From: Bacteroidota bacterium
GTDB lineage: Bacteria > Bacteroidota > Rhodothermia > Rhodothermales > UBA10348
Direction of reading: 5' to 3'
Assembly: GCA_022571255.1 (NCBI GenBank)
Contig: JACZYD010000010.1
Span: 1 to 41,177 of the forward strand
DNA: 41,177 nt
Shown here one piece after another: positions 8,631-17,128 of this stretch (position 1 is its first letter; the number at the start of each line of letters is the position of its first letter). The notes under the pieces were generated by a model. The model made no database searches. It saw only the letters and a list, made by a program, of their open reading frames with translations, and was not told where the DNA came from. The position numbers and the translations under genes are program-made.

Positions 8631-9557
8631 TTACAACCGATCCGATGTTTGAAGCTTGAGGCGTCTCGACAGATCGGCGAGCGCATCTTTAAGGGAATGC
8701 GGCTTGTACCCGAGTTCGGTTTCCGCTTTCAGAATCAGGAATCCCGTGCGCGGCGGCCGAAGTGCACGTTGTTTAAACTGCATACTGTCCGTGCGTTCGA
8801 TCAGCGATTTATCGAGTCCAAATACGTCTGCAGTCTGGATTGCAATATCATACACCGAAAGTGTTTCTCTCCCTGATATGTGATAGATGCCGTTTTTTTT
8901 GAAACGTACAAGTCGCTCGATACCATTCGCAAGGTCAGGAGCGTATGTCGGTGATCGGAATTGATCCGTTACCACGCGAATGGTCTCCCCTTTAGAAAGG
9001 GCGTCAACCACCCACAGAACGAAATTCGATCGGGAAAGATTTTCTCCCGTTCCGAATACGAGTACCGTTCTTGCGATAGCCCACTGATCGGGTCCGGCCT
9101 GCCTGGCCCCATTTTCACCGGCCAGTTTGGAACGGCCATAATACGAAAGTGGATTGGGTCTGTCCTGTTCTTTGTATGGTCCGGTGAGCCCGTCAAAAAT
9201 AAAATCAGTTGAAACCTGAATGAGATGAGTACCCGTCTTGTGACACAGTCGACCAAGGTTTTCTACCGCTTTGGCATTAATCTGCCAGCATATGTCCCGA
9301 TCGGTTTCGCAGGCGTCGACCTCTGTCATGGCGGCACAGTTAATGACGGTATCGGGCGAAAAATCTTGAAATGCTGCAGAAACGGCTTTCATGTCACCGA
9401 TATCCATCGGTAAATATCCGCACGATCCACCGTCAAACAACGGTGCGTTCTGTCGGGACGTAGCCAGAATATCGTATGTCGGAATTCGGCCCATCTGTCG
9501 GACCAGTTCCTGACCCAGCATACCGTTTGCTCCTGTGATGAGTACTCGACGATACAT
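8631..9557 (-). CDS. SDR-family dTDP-4-dehydrorhamnose reductase-like protein
   Basis: 308 residues. An extended short-chain dehydrogenase with the RmlD/RfbD substrate-binding pattern. The NAD(P) Rossmann signature is GANGMLG at residues 9-15. A later segment has VINCAAMTEVDACE. STDFIFDG supplies the catalytic Ser/Thr at about 116-118. The Y-x-x-x-K pair is Tyr140 and Lys144 in SYYGRSKLAGE. A typical RmlD would reduce dTDP-4-keto-L-rhamnose to dTDP-L-rhamnose for cell-surface glycan. No rmlA, rmlB or rmlC lies nearby, so the actual sugar nucleotide is uncertain and the protein may be another sugar-nucleotide reductase. It follows the thioesterase gene by 34 bp and precedes serS by 35 bp on the same strand. 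Confidence 0.82.
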   Translation of the reverse strand: MYRRVLITGANGMLGQELVRQMGRIPTYDILATSRQNAPLFDGGSCGYLPMDIGDMKAVSAAFQDFSPDTVINCAAMTEVDACETDRDICWQINAKAVENLGRLCHKTGTHLIQVSTDFIFDGLTGPYKEQDRPNPLSYYGRSKLAGENGARQAGPDQWAIARTVLVFGTGENLSRSNFVLWVVDALSKGETIRVVTDQFRSPTYAPDLANGIERLVRFKKNGIYHISGRETLSVYDIAIQTADVFGLDKSLIERTDSMQFKQRALRPPRTGFLILKAETELGYKPHSLKDALADLSRRLKLQTSDRL

Positions 9558-9591
9558 GATTCAAAGCAGCTTTTTCCGGCGATGACGTGTC

Positions 9592-10122
9592 TCAGGAATT
9601 ACGAATGGTATCCAGATAGGCCTGCAAATGCGGAGCGGCATCCGGCAATATGCGCTCGGATAACAGCAATCGAAAATCACGTCGAACACCGGCGTCTGCA
9701 AATCGTTTTTTTTCCTCATCACTTTCGGGAATCAGTTCCGGTACGGTAACGGGTTTTCCGTCTCGTCCCAGGGCGACGAATGTAAAATAGGCACGATTAC
9801 ATTTTCTTTGGGACCCTGTAGCCGTATTCTCTGCCCAGACATTGATTTCGATCTCCATGGAAGTTCGAAATGCCCGGTTGATGTGGCTGTTCAGAATGAC
9901 TATCTCTCCCTCGCGAATGGGGGACTGAAAATCGACGTTGTCAATTCCGGCGGTCACACACACCATGCCTGCGTGTCGCCTCGACGATATCGACGCGCAA
10001 ATATCCATCCAGTGAAGCAGACGCCCTCCCATCAGGTTTCCGAGGCCGTTTCCGTCATTCGGGAGGACGATTTCACTCATTACGCAGGAAGACTCTTCCA
10101 CGCTTTTTTGCAAACGCTCCAT
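9592..10122 (-). CDS. Acyl-CoA thioesterase, hotdog fold
   Basis: 176 residues, one HotDog domain of the YciA/BFIT (ACOT) type. It would hydrolyse acyl-CoA to free fatty acid and CoA. The signature runs through NGLGNLMGGRLLHWMD, where the family has N-x-x-G-x-x-x-GG-x-L followed by a catalytic Asp (Asp40 here). It continues with VTAGIDNVDFQSPIREGE and IEINVWAENTATGSQRKCNRAYFTFVA split over the following strands. The enzyme acts in the cytoplasm and is usually hexameric. Its stop lies 34 bp before the RfbD-like gene and its start is 8 bp after the end of the secreted amidotransferase-like gene, so it sits in a minus-strand run of six genes. Chain-length preference cannot be inferred. Confidence 0.9.
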   Translation of the reverse strand: MERLQKSVEESSCVMSEIVLPNDGNGLGNLMGGRLLHWMDICASISSRRHAGMVCVTAGIDNVDFQSPIREGEIVILNSHINRAFRTSMEIEINVWAENTATGSQRKCNRAYFTFVALGRDGKPVTVPELIPESDEEKKRFADAGVRRDFRLLLSERILPDAAPHLQAYLDTIRNS

Positions 10123-10130
10123 AATCGGTA

Positions 10131-11435
10131 TCAGGTTTTCTGCTTTTTCTTTTTGGCTGCCGGAAACAGGATGTTGTTCAAAATCAACCTGTAACCCGGC
10201 GAATGTTTGTGAAGGCTGAGATCCGTGGGTGGATCGTAGACAAAATGCTGATAGTCCTCCGGATCATGGCCGGCGTAAAACGTAAAGGTACCCTGCCCGA
10301 ACGAGCCATGCAGGTATCGAACTTCATCTCGACCCGGGGCCTCCGCCAGAATGATCACATTTGGTTTAATCGTGGACTTTCTGAAACTGGTAGTCTGACC
10401 AACAAATCCTTTGACGGTAGCGACATGATTCTGTGTCAACATGGTCGGAACCGGATCCCATTTGGCACTGAATTCGAACAGCGTAAAAAAGTCGACTGCA
10501 GGATTGCGTAATTGCGCAGGTGGGGGGCCCGTATCGATGTTTGAATGTTCGTATTCGCGGGCATTGAAGGAGGGTCTGAAATTTTCAAAAGCGAACGTTC
10601 TTGAGAAATCGAGTGCAGCGAGTGCACCAGGATCAACCGAATCCCCATCGTACTCGGATGGAACGATGTCTATGTTAAAAGCTGCCTGTGCAATATCAAA
10701 CGTGTCGGTTCCTGAACACATGGCGAACAGGAATCCTCCTGATCCCACATACATTCTGATTTCTTCGACCACGGCCGATTTCAGTTCACTGACCTTTCGA
10801 TATCCTCTGGCACGTGCGGTTCGTTCGGCCTGTCGTTGCTGCTCGATATACCACTGGGAAGAGCGGTAGTTGAAAAATTTGCCATACTGACCGGTAAAAT
10901 CTTCATGATGAAGATGAATCCAGTCGAATTCAGCCAACCGCCCGTCAAGTACGTCATCATCATATATCATTTCATAGGGTACTTCTGCATACGTCAGTGC
11001 CAGAAGGACCGCATCGTCCCAGGGTAACGTCTGATCCGGGGCATAGACAGCGATTTTGGGCGGTTTCTCAAGACGGATTACGCTGGTGTTATTGGCTTCG
11101 GCTTCAATCTCTGCTATTATGAAGGCCGTCTGAGATCCGGAAATGGATTGAAAAGACACACCACGAATCTGCAGTTCAGATACCAGGACGGGTTGGTAGG
11201 TCATCAGAAACGAGCCGCCCCTGTAATTCAGAAGCCAGTCTACGTCGACCTCGCGCTCGAGAGCCCAGAAAATGAGTCCATACGCTTTTAAATGATCCGC
11301 CTGGCTTTCATCCATGGGAACCAGTATATCCTGACCGAGAACCGGCACCGAACACGCGGTGACCAGACTCATGAGGAGGAAAAAACGTTTTGCCATAAAA
11401 TATCCCGATCGATTCCTTATCAAAGACCCGCTCAT
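10131..11435 (-). CDS. Secreted protein with a class-I glutamine-amidotransferase-like region ('asparagine synthetase B' of databases)
   Basis: 434 residues from the ATG that overlaps the upstream stop codon (ATGA), or 421 from a second ATG at 11396, which starts directly with a signal peptide (MAKRFFLLMSLVTACSVPVLGQ). In Bacteroidota such proteins are often named 'asparagine synthetase B', from recollection of the LVPMDESQADHLKAYGL-type N-terminus. I see no N-terminal catalytic Cys and no ATP-pyrophosphatase domain, so that name is not supported. From about residue 126 a Rossmann-like part begins (KIAVYAPDQTLPWDDAVLLA). GGFLFAMCSGTD puts Cys240 in a nucleophile-elbow-like turn, and YAGHDPEDYQH offers His390 and Glu393 as possible partners; this catalytic reading is inference. 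The tail is Lys-rich. It is coupled to the TPR gene. True activity unknown; periplasmic or surface location likely. Confidence 0.75.
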   Translation of the reverse strand: MSGSLIRNRSGYFMAKRFFLLMSLVTACSVPVLGQDILVPMDESQADHLKAYGLIFWALEREVDVDWLLNYRGGSFLMTYQPVLVSELQIRGVSFQSISGSQTAFIIAEIEAEANNTSVIRLEKPPKIAVYAPDQTLPWDDAVLLALTYAEVPYEMIYDDDVLDGRLAEFDWIHLHHEDFTGQYGKFFNYRSSQWYIEQQRQAERTARARGYRKVSELKSAVVEEIRMYVGSGGFLFAMCSGTDTFDIAQAAFNIDIVPSEYDGDSVDPGALAALDFSRTFAFENFRPSFNAREYEHSNIDTGPPPAQLRNPAVDFFTLFEFSAKWDPVPTMLTQNHVATVKGFVGQTTSFRKSTIKPNVIILAEAPGRDEVRYLHGSFGQGTFTFYAGHDPEDYQHFVYDPPTDLSLHKHSPGYRLILNNILFPAAKKKKQKT

Positions 11436-13315
11436 GCGCCATCGCCCCGAAGGTTCCGAATTCGTGCACGGGCTTCCGAAACCAGAAGAGATCCGGGATA
11501 GTCGGTAAGCAGTGTGGAAAGAGTCTGAATGGCCCCGGCAGGATCATCAAGTTTATCGGACTGAAGACGCGCCGCAGACATCAAGCTTCGATCTGAGAGT
11601 AAACTTCCAGGGTAGACGAGGGGAATCTCGGCGAACGCCTGATAACTGTCTTCCGTTCGTCCGATCATCTCCAGCAATTCGGCGCGCTGAAACATCGCGT
11701 CGTCCATCAGCGCATGTTCGCCGGTTTCTTCTATCAATTTTTCCAGTACAGCGAGGGCGCTTTCCTGTTTCCTTTGTCGCCTGAGCAGAAGGGCCCGGGA
11801 ATACATGGTCAACGGCGTATCGAGAGAGTCCGGCCCTTTATTTTCAATCAGTGAAAGTTTGAGTTCAATAGCGTCGTTTGCCACATCCGCCGAAGTGTTT
11901 TCCTGGAGTGCCGTCGTCAGAGTGAGTGCGGATTCAAATTGTCCGCGATAAAAGTACAAGAGAGCCAATTCGAAACGACCCTCATCCGCCAGATCGCCGG
12001 TGCGGAGCCGTGCGATCAGCCGTGAATATTGAATTTCTGATTGTACAAAATCATTCTTCATCAGATATAATTTTCCCAGACCCAGAGCAGCTTCGTCGGC
12101 TGCAACCGTATGAGAATACTTGGCAATTACCTCGATCAGCGTTTTTTCGGCAGACTCAAGGTCGAAAAATATATTCTGTTGAAGGTGGCCGATTCGTCGT
12201 AATACATCGGCGTACAACCGATGACGCGGATATTGATCCAGAAAAAGACGGTACGTGTCAAGCGCGTCACGATACTTTGCTCCCGGGGCATCAATTTCGA
12301 CCCTGCCACCAATGCGAGCGGCATCAACCTCAGCCCATTGCTCGGTCATCATGGCGAGGCCGCGGAGTGCTTCCGGTGATGAAACGGCCAAAGGATATCG
12401 CTCCAGGATTTCGCCGTAAGCCTGTGCTGCAACCTCGTAGGCACCCGCTTCGGCTGCAAGCTGAGCAAAGCCGAAAAGTACCCGGCCGTCTTCACTCTCC
12501 AGTCGATCGATCGCCCGATTGATGGTGAATGCGTCGCTGAATCGCCCGTCTTCAATGTACAGCCAAGCCAGCAGTTCGCGGAAGGAGCGGTTCAAGGGAG
12601 TGGAAGCAACGGCTGCTTCAACGGCTGCGATGCTTTGCCTTAAGGCTCCATCATTTGCGATGAACTGATTCAGTCGACTTCTTACAAAATTGAGCTGATT
12701 CTCGTTTTGAGAGAGCAGAGAGATGTATTCGTTGATCGCTTTTTCGTGCTCGGAATTGAGCCCGTAGAGATACGCGAGATCCGTTTGAAAAAGGAGATTG
12801 TTATCGAGCGCACGTCGGCCCATCTCAAGAAAAGAGATCGCATGATCGAATAACCTGACCTGCATGAGAGAACGGTACACCAGCAGATAAACACCCGGTG
12901 ACTTTGGATTGATCTCGATGGCCCTGTGCCACGTCTCAAGGGCGAGCGTGTCGCGTCCAGCCAGATACTGCAGCCTGGCTTTTTCGGCGATGTAGAGTGA
13001 CGGCTTTGGTTCTATCTCAATTTTTCGTTCAACCAGGACGATCGCATCGTCGAACCGCTTGACGTTTTCGTACGCCGTTCTGAGCCGTTCGTAGAACACG
13101 TTTGTCTCCGGGGAGCGTTCATTCAGATCCTCAAGCAGTGAAATCGCCTGCTGAAATCGACCTGCTCTCAGAAACGATTCTGCCAGTTGAAATCGGGCAA
13201 CGAGTGAACTGTCAGCCTGCTGGGCCAAAGTGTCAGGAGCCTGAAGTCCGAAGAGCAGGAATAGAAACAGAAGAGCAGTAACGCCTTTCATTCCTCGGGT
13301 GGGGGATACGGACAT
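11432..13315 (-). CDS. Secreted tetratricopeptide-repeat protein
   Basis: 627 residues. A signal peptide (hydrophobic core ALLFLFLLFGLQ, cleavage probably near ALAQQ-like text LAQQAD) precedes a chain of helix-turn-helix repeats over most of the length. Repeats are visible in FQLAESFLRAGRFQQAISLL, LQYLAGRDTLALETWHRAIE, and later pairs such as ADVLRRIGHLQQNIFFDL and YSRLIARLRTGDLADEGRFE. The spacing of about 34 residues and the Ala/Gly/Leu/Tyr pattern are those of TPRs; the end resembles YbgF/BamD-type repeats (FAEIPLVYPGSLLSDRSL). TPR proteins act as scaffolds, here presumably in the periplasm. Its stop overlaps the start of the next gene by four bases, suggesting the two secreted products act together. 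A 101 bp gap separates it from divergent dxr. Confidence 0.88.
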   Translation of the reverse strand: MSVSPTRGMKGVTALLFLFLLFGLQAPDTLAQQADSSLVARFQLAESFLRAGRFQQAISLLEDLNERSPETNVFYERLRTAYENVKRFDDAIVLVERKIEIEPKPSLYIAEKARLQYLAGRDTLALETWHRAIEINPKSPGVYLLVYRSLMQVRLFDHAISFLEMGRRALDNNLLFQTDLAYLYGLNSEHEKAINEYISLLSQNENQLNFVRSRLNQFIANDGALRQSIAAVEAAVASTPLNRSFRELLAWLYIEDGRFSDAFTINRAIDRLESEDGRVLFGFAQLAAEAGAYEVAAQAYGEILERYPLAVSSPEALRGLAMMTEQWAEVDAARIGGRVEIDAPGAKYRDALDTYRLFLDQYPRHRLYADVLRRIGHLQQNIFFDLESAEKTLIEVIAKYSHTVAADEAALGLGKLYLMKNDFVQSEIQYSRLIARLRTGDLADEGRFELALLYFYRGQFESALTLTTALQENTSADVANDAIELKLSLIENKGPDSLDTPLTMYSRALLLRRQRKQESALAVLEKLIEETGEHALMDDAMFQRAELLEMIGRTEDSYQAFAEIPLVYPGSLLSDRSLMSAARLQSDKLDDPAGAIQTLSTLLTDYPGSLLVSEARARIRNLRGDGA

Positions 13316-13416
13316 GGTTCGGGAAGCAGGTCTACGGAAAATGACGCTTTAATATCGAACAGCAGGCACGTATGTTTCAGACATCAAAGCAATAAGGGTA
13401 ATAATGTAGTACAGTA

Positions 13417-14577
13417 ATGCGAAATGTCGCCTTGCTCGGGTCAACAGGTTCCATCGGAAAACAGGCACTCGAAATTGCCAGAAAATTTTCGGACAAGGTC
13501 AGCATACGTACGCTCTCGGCGTCTGTGAACGCCGATCTTCTGATCCGTCAGGCTCTCGAGTTTTCTCCCGATTGTGTTGTGATCGTGAATGAGGATCTCC
13601 TTCATAAAGTTCAAAGCGGTCTGAGCGGAACGGATATCACGGTTCTTACGTCCGCGAAGGGTCTTGTCGAGGCTGCGAGATGGCCCGGTGTTGATACGCT
13701 GATTTCGGCCATCGTCGGCTCTGCGGGCGTCCGGCCGACGATTGCCGCCATGGAGTGCGGGAGCAGGATCGCCTTGGCCAATAAAGAGACGCTGGTTGTC
13801 GCCGGAGAAATCATCATGCCGCTCGCCGAGCGATATGGAGCGGAGATCATCCCGATTGACAGTGAGCACTCTGCAATTTTTCAATGTCTGCAGGGCGAAA
13901 TGAGTTCCGCTGTAGACCACCTTGTTCTTACGGCTTCAGGCGGGCCGTTCCGGGACAGGGATCGCGCATCTTTTTCCGAAATCACGCGCGAGGAGACGCT
14001 GAAACATCCGAATTGGGACATGGGCGATAAAATCACCGTCGATTCAGCGACGCTCATGAACAAAGGACTCGAAGTCATTGAGGCACGCTGGCTTTTTGAT
14101 CTGCCAGCTGATAAAATCCGTGTCATCCTGCATCCTCAATCGATTATTCACTCCATGGTAACATTTTGTGACGGTTCCGTTAAGGCGCAACTGGGGATGC
14201 CTGACATGAAATTGCCGATTCAGTATGCTCTCAGCTACCCCGACAGGTGGGAGGGGGCTTTCACTGCAGTACCGTGGACTTTGATCGATTCGCTGGAGTT
14301 TGAAGAACCGGATACGAAGACTTTTCCCTGTTTGAACCATGCGTACGAGGCTCTCAGGGCTGGAGGACACGCTCCTGCGATATTGAACGCTGCAAATGAA
14401 GTTGCCGTTGATCTGTTTCTGAGGGGGAAGATCCCTTTTACGGAGATTCCCGTTCTTATCGAACAGGTATCCATGGAAGACTCCGGATCTGGAAGTGTAA
14501 ACATCGAAAGCCTGGCAGAATCGGATGCGTGGGCCAGGCGCCGGACAACGGAACTCTCGAAGGTAGGCAGTCATTAG
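13417..14577 (+). CDS. dxr: 1-deoxy-D-xylulose 5-phosphate reductoisomerase
   Basis: 386 residues, typical length. It converts DXP to 2-C-methyl-D-erythritol 4-phosphate using NADPH, the committed step of the MEP isoprenoid pathway. The NADPH motif is LLGSTGSIGKQ (residues 8-14). SAIVGSAGVRP and ANKETLVVAGE follow. The divalent-metal ligands are Asp148 and Glu150 in IPIDSEHSAIFQ, with Glu219 in LMNKGLEVIEARWLF. LTASGGPFRDR and HPNWDMGDKITVDSA are the flexible-loop and substrate regions. It opens a plus-strand run dxr-rseP-uppS-bamA-skp-skp, which parallels the E. coli dxr-uppS-cdsA-rseP-bamA-skp order except that uppS and rseP are exchanged and cdsA is absent. It provides isoprenoid precursors for the undecaprenyl carrier made two genes later. 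Confidence 0.97.
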   Translation: MRNVALLGSTGSIGKQALEIARKFSDKVSIRTLSASVNADLLIRQALEFSPDCVVIVNEDLLHKVQSGLSGTDITVLTSAKGLVEAARWPGVDTLISAIVGSAGVRPTIAAMECGSRIALANKETLVVAGEIIMPLAERYGAEIIPIDSEHSAIFQCLQGEMSSAVDHLVLTASGGPFRDRDRASFSEITREETLKHPNWDMGDKITVDSATLMNKGLEVIEARWLFDLPADKIRVILHPQSIIHSMVTFCDGSVKAQLGMPDMKLPIQYALSYPDRWEGAFTAVPWTLIDSLEFEEPDTKTFPCLNHAYEALRAGGHAPAILNAANEVAVDLFLRGKIPFTEIPVLIEQVSMEDSGSGSVNIESLAESDAWARRRTTELSKVGSH

Positions 14578-14637
14578 AGCGCTTCTATTCACCCCTGAGA
14601 TTTTTTTACTGAGCAGAAACGCTCCCTGACGCGACAG

Positions 14638-16014
14638 ATGGAACAAGTACTCAATATTTTTTCGTATTTCGGCTGGGTCATTCTGGCAATAATGATACTC
14701 GTTTTCGTCCACGAGTCAGGACATTTCCTGTTTGCGAAGTTATTCAAGATGCGTGTCGATAAGTTTTCGGTGGGTTTTCCGCCGAAAATCATCGGGACCA
14801 CAGTGGGCGAAACTGAATATGTCATCGGTCTTACTCCGCTCGGGGGTTATGTGAAAATCGCAGGGATGGTTGATGAGAGTATGGATACGGAAGCGTTGGC
14901 GTCCGAACCCAAGCCTTGGGAATTCAGGTCTAAACCCGTCTGGCAACGAATCGTCGTCATCACGGCCGGCGTATTCTTCAATATGATACTGGCGGCCGTC
15001 ATTTTTATTGTCCTGAAAGCTGCTTACGGGAGTGTTTTCGTACCACCATTGGGCGGAGTTGTCATAGCGGAAGAATCGATTGCATATGACATGGGGCTTC
15101 GCACGGGCGACACGATCGTGCGGATTAACGGTCGATTGATCGAGCCGGACGCTCCCATTGGATCCATTTCAGACCTTCTGGATGAGGAAGGATTCCGGGT
15201 TGGCGTGATAAGAGATGGCGAAAGCCTGACATTTACCGGTCCCGACGATATCATGACGAGGCTGAATCGAACAGACGGTAAGCTGGGCATTCGAGCGGAT
15301 CCTCCGGTTGTGGGTTTGATATCACCCGGCTCGGCGGCCGACGATGCGGGACTTCGGCGAGGAGACCGGATCGTCGCGATCGGCGAAACTCCGATAGCCT
15401 TTTTTGACGATCTGCGAAAAATCGTCTCGGCTTCTGATGGCTCGGAGTTGACCGTCCGATGGGAAAGACCGGATTCGCTGGCCTCCATCGTTCCGACGGG
15501 CGCCATTCGAGTATCCGACGTTGCGTCTGAGAGCATTACATATCAAGCTCAGATCGCTCCGCGGGATGTCGGCGGGAGACTGATTCTGGGCATTAATTCC
15601 ATAATTTATTACGAAGACTTCACGTTTGCCGAATCGATACCGGCCGGTATCAAGCAGGTATTTTCGACCACATACGTCATTTTCATAAGTTTAAAAAGAA
15701 TCTTTACGGGCCGCGAAAGTTTTCGTGAGAATGTGGGCGGACCTATCATGATTGCGAAGGCCACAAAGGAGGCCGCGGATCAGGGTGCATTCTTTTTCTG
15801 GAATATCGTGGCGATGTTATCAATAACACTGGCTATTATCAATATTCTCCCGATTCCGGCGCTGGATGGTGGGCACCTGGTTTTTCTGTTGTATGAGGGC
15901 ATTGTGAGAAAAGAGCCCTCGCTGAAGATAAGAATGGCAATGCAGCAGGTTGGAATGGTTGTGCTGCTCGCATTTATGGCTTTTGTTATTTTTAATGACA
16001 TTCTGAAATTGTAG
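14638..16014 (+). CDS. rseP: RseP/S2P-family site-2 intramembrane zinc metalloprotease
   Basis: 458 residues. A polytopic inner-membrane protease that cuts transmembrane substrates such as anti-sigma factors and remnant signal peptides. The first membrane helix carries the zinc motif H-E-x-x-H in VFVHESGHFLFAKL (His25, Glu26, His29). A GFPPKI loop and LGGYVKIAGM follow. Two PDZ-like domains are visible, the first around GVVIAEESIAYDMGLRTGD and the second around LISPGSAADDAGLRRGD (roughly residues 220-270). The third zinc ligand, Asp410, sits in ILPIPALDGGHLVF in the C-terminal membrane region. The start at 14638 gives the standard N-terminus. In E. coli the protein activates sigma-E; the substrate here is unknown. 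It lies between dxr (60 bp) and uppS (51 bp). Confidence 0.95.
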   Translation: MEQVLNIFSYFGWVILAIMILVFVHESGHFLFAKLFKMRVDKFSVGFPPKIIGTTVGETEYVIGLTPLGGYVKIAGMVDESMDTEALASEPKPWEFRSKPVWQRIVVITAGVFFNMILAAVIFIVLKAAYGSVFVPPLGGVVIAEESIAYDMGLRTGDTIVRINGRLIEPDAPIGSISDLLDEEGFRVGVIRDGESLTFTGPDDIMTRLNRTDGKLGIRADPPVVGLISPGSAADDAGLRRGDRIVAIGETPIAFFDDLRKIVSASDGSELTVRWERPDSLASIVPTGAIRVSDVASESITYQAQIAPRDVGGRLILGINSIIYYEDFTFAESIPAGIKQVFSTTYVIFISLKRIFTGRESFRENVGGPIMIAKATKEAADQGAFFFWNIVAMLSITLAIINILPIPALDGGHLVFLLYEGIVRKEPSLKIRMAMQQVGMVVLLAFMAFVIFNDILKL

Positions 16015-16065
16015 TCGGCAAATCGTCTTCGCGGCTCTCATTGCGCATGTTTATCTCTCAGGCAC

Positions 16066-16830
16066 ATGTCTCGATTCGAAGATGCTGATTCAAAGGCCCA
16101 GGAAAGGCTGAAGTCTAACGGACAAATCCCCGGACATATCGCCATAATCATGGATGGTAACGGCCGTTGGGCGCGTCAAAGGAAACTGAGACGTTTCAGA
16201 GGGCATCGAGAGGGCGTTCGGTCTGTTCGGGATATCGTGGAGGCCAGCGCGAAGTTGGGAGTAAATAATCTGACGTTGTATACGTTCAGTACAGAAAATT
16301 GGAATCGAAGCGATACGGAAGTGAACGCACTCATGAAGTTGCTTATCCGGACGCTTCGAAGGGAACTGGAGACGTTTACGCGCAACGGAATCCGTTTGCG
16401 TGCTATTGGAGACAGAAATAAGCTCCCAAAAGATGCTCGTATCGAGCTCCAGGAGACCATAGATGCGTGCAGCCGCAACACCGGTATGACGCTGGTTCTG
16501 GCCTTGTCGTACAGCGGTCGCTGGGAGCTTACAGAGACTGTTCGGAAGCTGGCCGTGAGGGTTAAAAATGGAATACTCCACCCTGATCAGATAGATGAAG
16601 AGATGATTTCCAACGCTCTCGATACCGCAGGAATTCCCGATCCGGATTTATTGATCCGCACGGGTAGCGAAGTTCGCATATCCAATTTTTTATTATGGCA
16701 GATAGCCTATACAGAGCTTTACTTTACGGAAACGTATTGGCCGGATTTCAGGCGAGGCCACCTGTATGAAGCGGTCAGAAGTTACCAGGATCGAGAACGC
16801 CGTTTCGGTCAGATTCCGGACCCTTCATAA
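16066..16830 (+). CDS. uppS: Isoprenyl transferase (undecaprenyl diphosphate synthase)
   Basis: 254 residues, normal size for a cis-prenyltransferase. It elongates farnesyl diphosphate with isopentenyl diphosphate to make the C55 lipid carrier for peptidoglycan and surface glycans. The magnesium/diphosphate motif IIMDGNGRWARQR contains the essential Asp30. GHREGVRSVRDIVEAS, TLYTFSTENWNRS and the C-terminal signature PDLLIRTGSEVRISNFLLWQ (with the adjoining YTELYFTETYWPDF) are all conserved. It consumes product derived from the pathway begun by dxr two genes upstream. Downstream is a 298 bp gap containing two families of short direct repeats before the start I choose for bamA. Confidence 0.96.
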   Translation: MSRFEDADSKAQERLKSNGQIPGHIAIIMDGNGRWARQRKLRRFRGHREGVRSVRDIVEASAKLGVNNLTLYTFSTENWNRSDTEVNALMKLLIRTLRRELETFTRNGIRLRAIGDRNKLPKDARIELQETIDACSRNTGMTLVLALSYSGRWELTETVRKLAVRVKNGILHPDQIDEEMISNALDTAGIPDPDLLIRTGSEVRISNFLLWQIAYTELYFTETYWPDFRRGHLYEAVRSYQDRERRFGQIPDPS

Positions 16831-16860
16831 ACGGTTTCAATGAGGGCGGGGACAATAACA

Positions 16861-16914
16861 GCGAGACTTGCATCGTTTTGAATGGCGAGACTTGCATCGA
16901 CGAGACTTGAATCG
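16861..16914. repeat. 15-bp direct repeats in the uppS-bamA gap
   Basis: Two exact copies of GCGAGACTTGCATCG at 16861-16875 and 16885-16899, then a third, altered copy CGAGACTTGAATCG at 16901-16914. Spacing is 24 and then about 15 bp. It lies 30 bp after the uppS stop. The role is unknown; it could be replication slippage, or a binding site array for the downstream bamA-skp-skp genes. I see no dyad in the unit. Confidence 0.85.
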
Positions 16915-17003
16915 ATTTGTCAGGGACGCCGAATGGTACCAATATTATCGAAACCATCACCCGGTAATTGCCGTTCATACTGCGTATCCTTCAAACCGAT
17001 CGC

Positions 17004-17091
17004 CAACTGCGGCCAATAACAACTGCGGACCGATAAAGCCAGCTGCGGCCAAAAACAGCTGTCGCCAAAAACACCAACTGCAGACCAAAAA
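17004..17091. repeat. Degenerate tandem repeat upstream of bamA, about five units
   Basis: Five tandem, imperfect copies of a 16-20 bp unit, consensus CARCTGCGGCCAAWAA, beginning at 17004, 17020, 17040, 17056 and 17075. They end 37 bp before the bamA start I use. This is distinct from the 15-bp repeat family 100 bp upstream. The frame is open through the array in line with bamA, but the encoded Asn/Lys/Gln-rich stretch is not protein-like and lies before an obvious signal peptide, so I read it as noncoding leader. Confidence 0.8.
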
Positions 17092-17128
17092 GGATTCAAA
17101 CCCAGAAATCCGTTCTTATCCAGCCAGA

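Noticed and set aside
13375-13404. Possible promoter TTTCAG-18-TAATAA before dxr
   Set aside because: It would put the transcript start only a few bases from the ATG and the match is weak in an A/T-rich stretch.
16868-17128. Extension of bamA to an upstream ATG (87 extra codons)
   Set aside because: It runs through two repeat arrays and places an obvious signal peptide in the interior of the protein.
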